This document shows, in pieces, positions 5,812 through 6,246 of a DNA stretch of 6,246 nt (position 1 is its first letter; every line of letters begins with the position of its first letter). Location of the stretch: contig CALQBT020000177.1 of assembly GCA_943328885.2 (NCBI GenBank), positions 1-6,246 on the forward strand, in the 5' to 3' direction. The translations under genes were made by a program, and so were the position numbers. The stretch comes from Bordetella parapertussis. GTDB lineage: Bacteria > Pseudomonadota > Gammaproteobacteria > Burkholderiales > Burkholderiaceae_C. The notes beneath the pieces are model-generated. The model worked only from the letters and a program-made list of their open reading frames with translations. It searched no databases and had not been told where the DNA came from.

Positions 5812-5967
5812 GGGGTTGAAGCTGACGGTCTTGAATGTCGAGAGTTCCCGCAAGGCTTCGGGTTCTCCCCCGTGGCCCGACTTGCGCACGCCGCTGTTCG
5901 GCAGGTCGACGCCGTCGCTCGCGCCAAATCTGTTGACGAATTTCAGGCCCGTTCTGGGAAGATGAGT
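5812..5967 (-). pseudogene. Aldehyde dehydrogenase C-terminal remnant
   Basis: The minus strand here encodes about 50 residues that match the very C-terminus of the NAD-dependent aldehyde dehydrogenase family. The stretch reads TGLKFVNRFG, then DGVDLPNSGVRKSGHG, then PEALRELSTFKTVSFN. It follows the family pattern FVN...PFGGxKxSGxGRE...EAL...KTV. It is clearly broken. An in-frame TGA sits just upstream at 5970-5968, nothing resembling the rest of the enzyme (usually about 480-500 residues) follows towards the right edge, the SGxGRE segment looks about two residues short, and the frame has no stop where the enzyme should end. It lies between the operator-like region and dctP in the same orientation, so a full gene probably once headed this operon. 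No current coding function is likely; its sequence now forms part of the dctP leader. Confidence 0.62.
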
Positions 5968-5988
5968 TCATTCGCCTTGTCGGCCGGG

Positions 5989-6000
5989 AAGTGGTCACTT
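5989..6000. promoter_or_regulatory. Operator-like palindrome AAGTG-GT-CACTT
   Basis: A 12-bp palindrome with perfect 5-bp arms. It shares its last four bases with the larger inverted repeat at 5997-6013, so the two together form a continuous symmetric patch between the aldehyde dehydrogenase remnant and the presumed promoter region. A binding site for a one-component regulator is plausible; it is unproven. Confidence 0.3.
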
Positions 6001-6013
6001 GTTACTGACAAGT
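5997..6013. promoter_or_regulatory. Operator-like inverted repeat ACTTGT-N5-ACAAGT
   Basis: Perfect 6-bp arms ACTTGT and ACAAGT with a 5-base spacer make a 17-bp symmetric site, the strongest inverted repeat of its length in this region. Another ACAAGT half occurs at 6075-6080. CTTGT/ACAAG arms resemble operators of GntR-type regulators, which often control TRAP operons, but that assignment is inference. Confidence 0.4.
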
Positions 6014-6054
6014 TTGCGGCAGCGCTTTCAAAAACTCATCGTGGATAACCCCAT

Positions 6055-6065
6055 ATTGTCCCAAT
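6055..6065. promoter_or_regulatory. Short inverted repeat ATTG-TCC-CAAT
   Basis: An 11-bp symmetric element with 4-bp arms lying next to the weak promoter-like boxes at 6051-6079. The short arms make chance quite possible. Confidence 0.2.
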
Positions 6066-6130
6066 CTGATACATACAAGTGGCTGCGATTCGGGTCGATC
6101 TGGGAAGGATTCGATCGGCTTGAGTTGCTT

Positions 6131-6143
6131 GTTCTTGGAGAAC
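6131..6143. promoter_or_regulatory. Operator-like inverted repeat GTTCT-TGG-AGAAC
   Basis: A perfect 5-bp inverted repeat with a 3-base spacer, 13 bp in all. It lies about 28 bp (centre to centre) from the similar-sized palindrome at 6160-6171. The pair sits roughly 100 bp upstream of the possible rightward start codon at 6244, a plausible place for control of a divergent regulator gene. Confidence 0.35.
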
Positions 6144-6151
6144 CTGTGGGG

Positions 6152-6168
6152 TGAACAACGTCTGAACA
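6152..6168. repeat. TGAACA direct repeat with 11-bp period
   Basis: TGAACA occurs at 6152-6157 and again at 6163-6168, one helical turn apart, so both copies face the same side of the DNA. The second copy is the core of the palindrome at 6160-6171. This layout is typical of cooperative regulator sites, but chance is not excluded. Confidence 0.3.
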
Positions 6169-6171
6169 GAC
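6160..6171. promoter_or_regulatory. Operator-like palindrome GTCTG-AA-CAGAC
   Basis: A 12-bp palindrome with perfect 5-bp arms. It overlaps the second TGAACA copy of the direct repeat and lies between the operon and the possible rightward gene. No regulator can be named from the sequence. Confidence 0.35.
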
Positions 6172-6207
6172 ACCATGAAAGTCGTGGTCTTGCGATGATT
6201 GAAAAAC

Positions 6208-6225
6208 GTCTTTGGTGTCTTTGGT
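6208..6225 (+). repeat. Tandem duplication of GTCTTTGGT
   Basis: Two exact adjacent 9-bp copies lie at 6208-6216 and 6217-6225, directly before the AAGGAG at 6226-6231. Such a tandem pair could be a replication-slippage product; a gain or loss of one copy would shift the leader of any rightward gene by 9 bp. Confidence 0.45.
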
Positions 6226-6231
6226 AAGGAG
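6226..6231 (+). promoter_or_regulatory. Shine-Dalgarno-like AAGGAG before an ATG at the window edge
   Basis: AAGGAG is followed by the ATG at 6244-6246, the last three bases of the window, at a spacing of 12 bases. That is longer than the usual 5-9. If real, it marks a gene transcribed rightwards, divergent from the operon. A transcriptional regulator would be the common arrangement, but none of its sequence is visible. Confidence 0.35.
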
Positions 6232-6246
6232 TAATAACTATTTATG

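Larger units (their letters stand above)
5961..6040. repeat. 80-bp block bounded by an 8-bp inverted repeat
   Basis: GATGAGTT at 5961-5968 is matched by its exact reverse complement AACTCATC at 6033-6040. Between them lie two more overlapping palindromes (5989-6000 and 5997-6013). The left arm coincides with the point where aldehyde dehydrogenase similarity ends. No flanking target duplication is evident, so a mobile-element origin is only a possibility; a regulator-binding region is the alternative. Confidence 0.35.
5754..6243. promoter_or_regulatory. 490-bp intergenic region upstream of dctP; probable control region
   Basis: No intact gene is visible on either strand here. The dctP-proximal third is the aldehyde dehydrogenase remnant. 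The rest, from about 5961, is less GC-rich than the operon and holds several short inverted and direct repeats listed separately. The promoter of the minus-strand operon should lie here. The best sigma70-like pair I see on that strand is TTGTAT at 6079-6074 and TATGGG at 6056-6051 with a 17-base spacer, but the second box is poor, so I do not assign a promoter. No rho-independent terminator was recognised. Confidence 0.55.

Noticed and set aside
5754..5927. N-terminal extension of the DctP-like protein back to 5927
   Set aside because: The extension would bury the signal peptide, lacks a Shine-Dalgarno and runs through the aldehyde dehydrogenase remnant in a different frame.
5971..6150. Possible plus-strand coding stretch ending at the TGA at 6151-6153
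   Set aside because: About 58 codons are open, but there is no ATG or ribosome binding site at a sensible place and no family is recognised; the repeats suggest a control region instead.
1..6246. CRISPR array, tRNA, rRNA or complete insertion sequence
   Set aside because: No regularly spaced repeats, no tRNA-like cloverleaf, no rRNA sequence and no transposase frame were seen.

Overview
The window looks like part of an accessory catabolic operon from a high-GC proteobacterium. A beta-proteobacterium of the Burkholderiales (Comamonadaceae or Alcaligenaceae type) is my best guess. This rests on the GC-rich coding sequence, the TRAP-transporter-plus-enzymes layout and the protein flavour; no taxonomic marker gene is present.

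Eight genes lie head to tail on the minus strand and are read from right to left. In transcription order they are: a TRAP-type solute-binding protein (dctP-like, 5753-4740); two different beta-hydroxyacid dehydrogenases of the 3-hydroxyisobutyrate dehydrogenase family (4714-3842 and 3809-2898); a PcaC-like carboxymuconolactone decarboxylase family protein (2870-2496); a metal-dependent 'cyclase' family hydrolase (2486-1743); a metallo-beta-lactamase-fold lactonase-like hydrolase (1723-857); the small TRAP membrane subunit (dctQ-like, 876-397); and the start of the large TRAP permease (dctM-like, 400 to the window edge). Gaps are 9-32 bp and the last two junctions overlap (20 bp and 4 bp), so one polycistronic mRNA is very likely. 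No terminator was seen between the genes.

The 490 bp to the right of dctP carry no intact gene. Nearest dctP (about 5967-5812) is a degraded C-terminal piece of an aldehyde dehydrogenase in the same orientation. Beyond it (about 5961-6243) is a less GC-rich region with several short inverted and direct repeats that look like operator sites. The window ends on an ATG preceded by a Shine-Dalgarno-like AAGGAG, so a divergent gene, perhaps the regulator, may start there.

Inferred joint role: the binding protein captures an organic acid in the periplasm and DctQM imports it. The cyclase-family hydrolase and the lactonase-like enzyme open rings or hydrolyse an ester or amide. The two dehydrogenases oxidise hydroxyacids (or reduce semialdehydes), and the PcaC-like protein may act on a lactone or beta-keto-acid intermediate. 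The substrate cannot be named from sequence. Lactonase, hydroxyacid dehydrogenase and a former aldehyde dehydrogenase together recall the gamma-butyrolactone (blc/att) logic, here with the aldehyde dehydrogenase lost.
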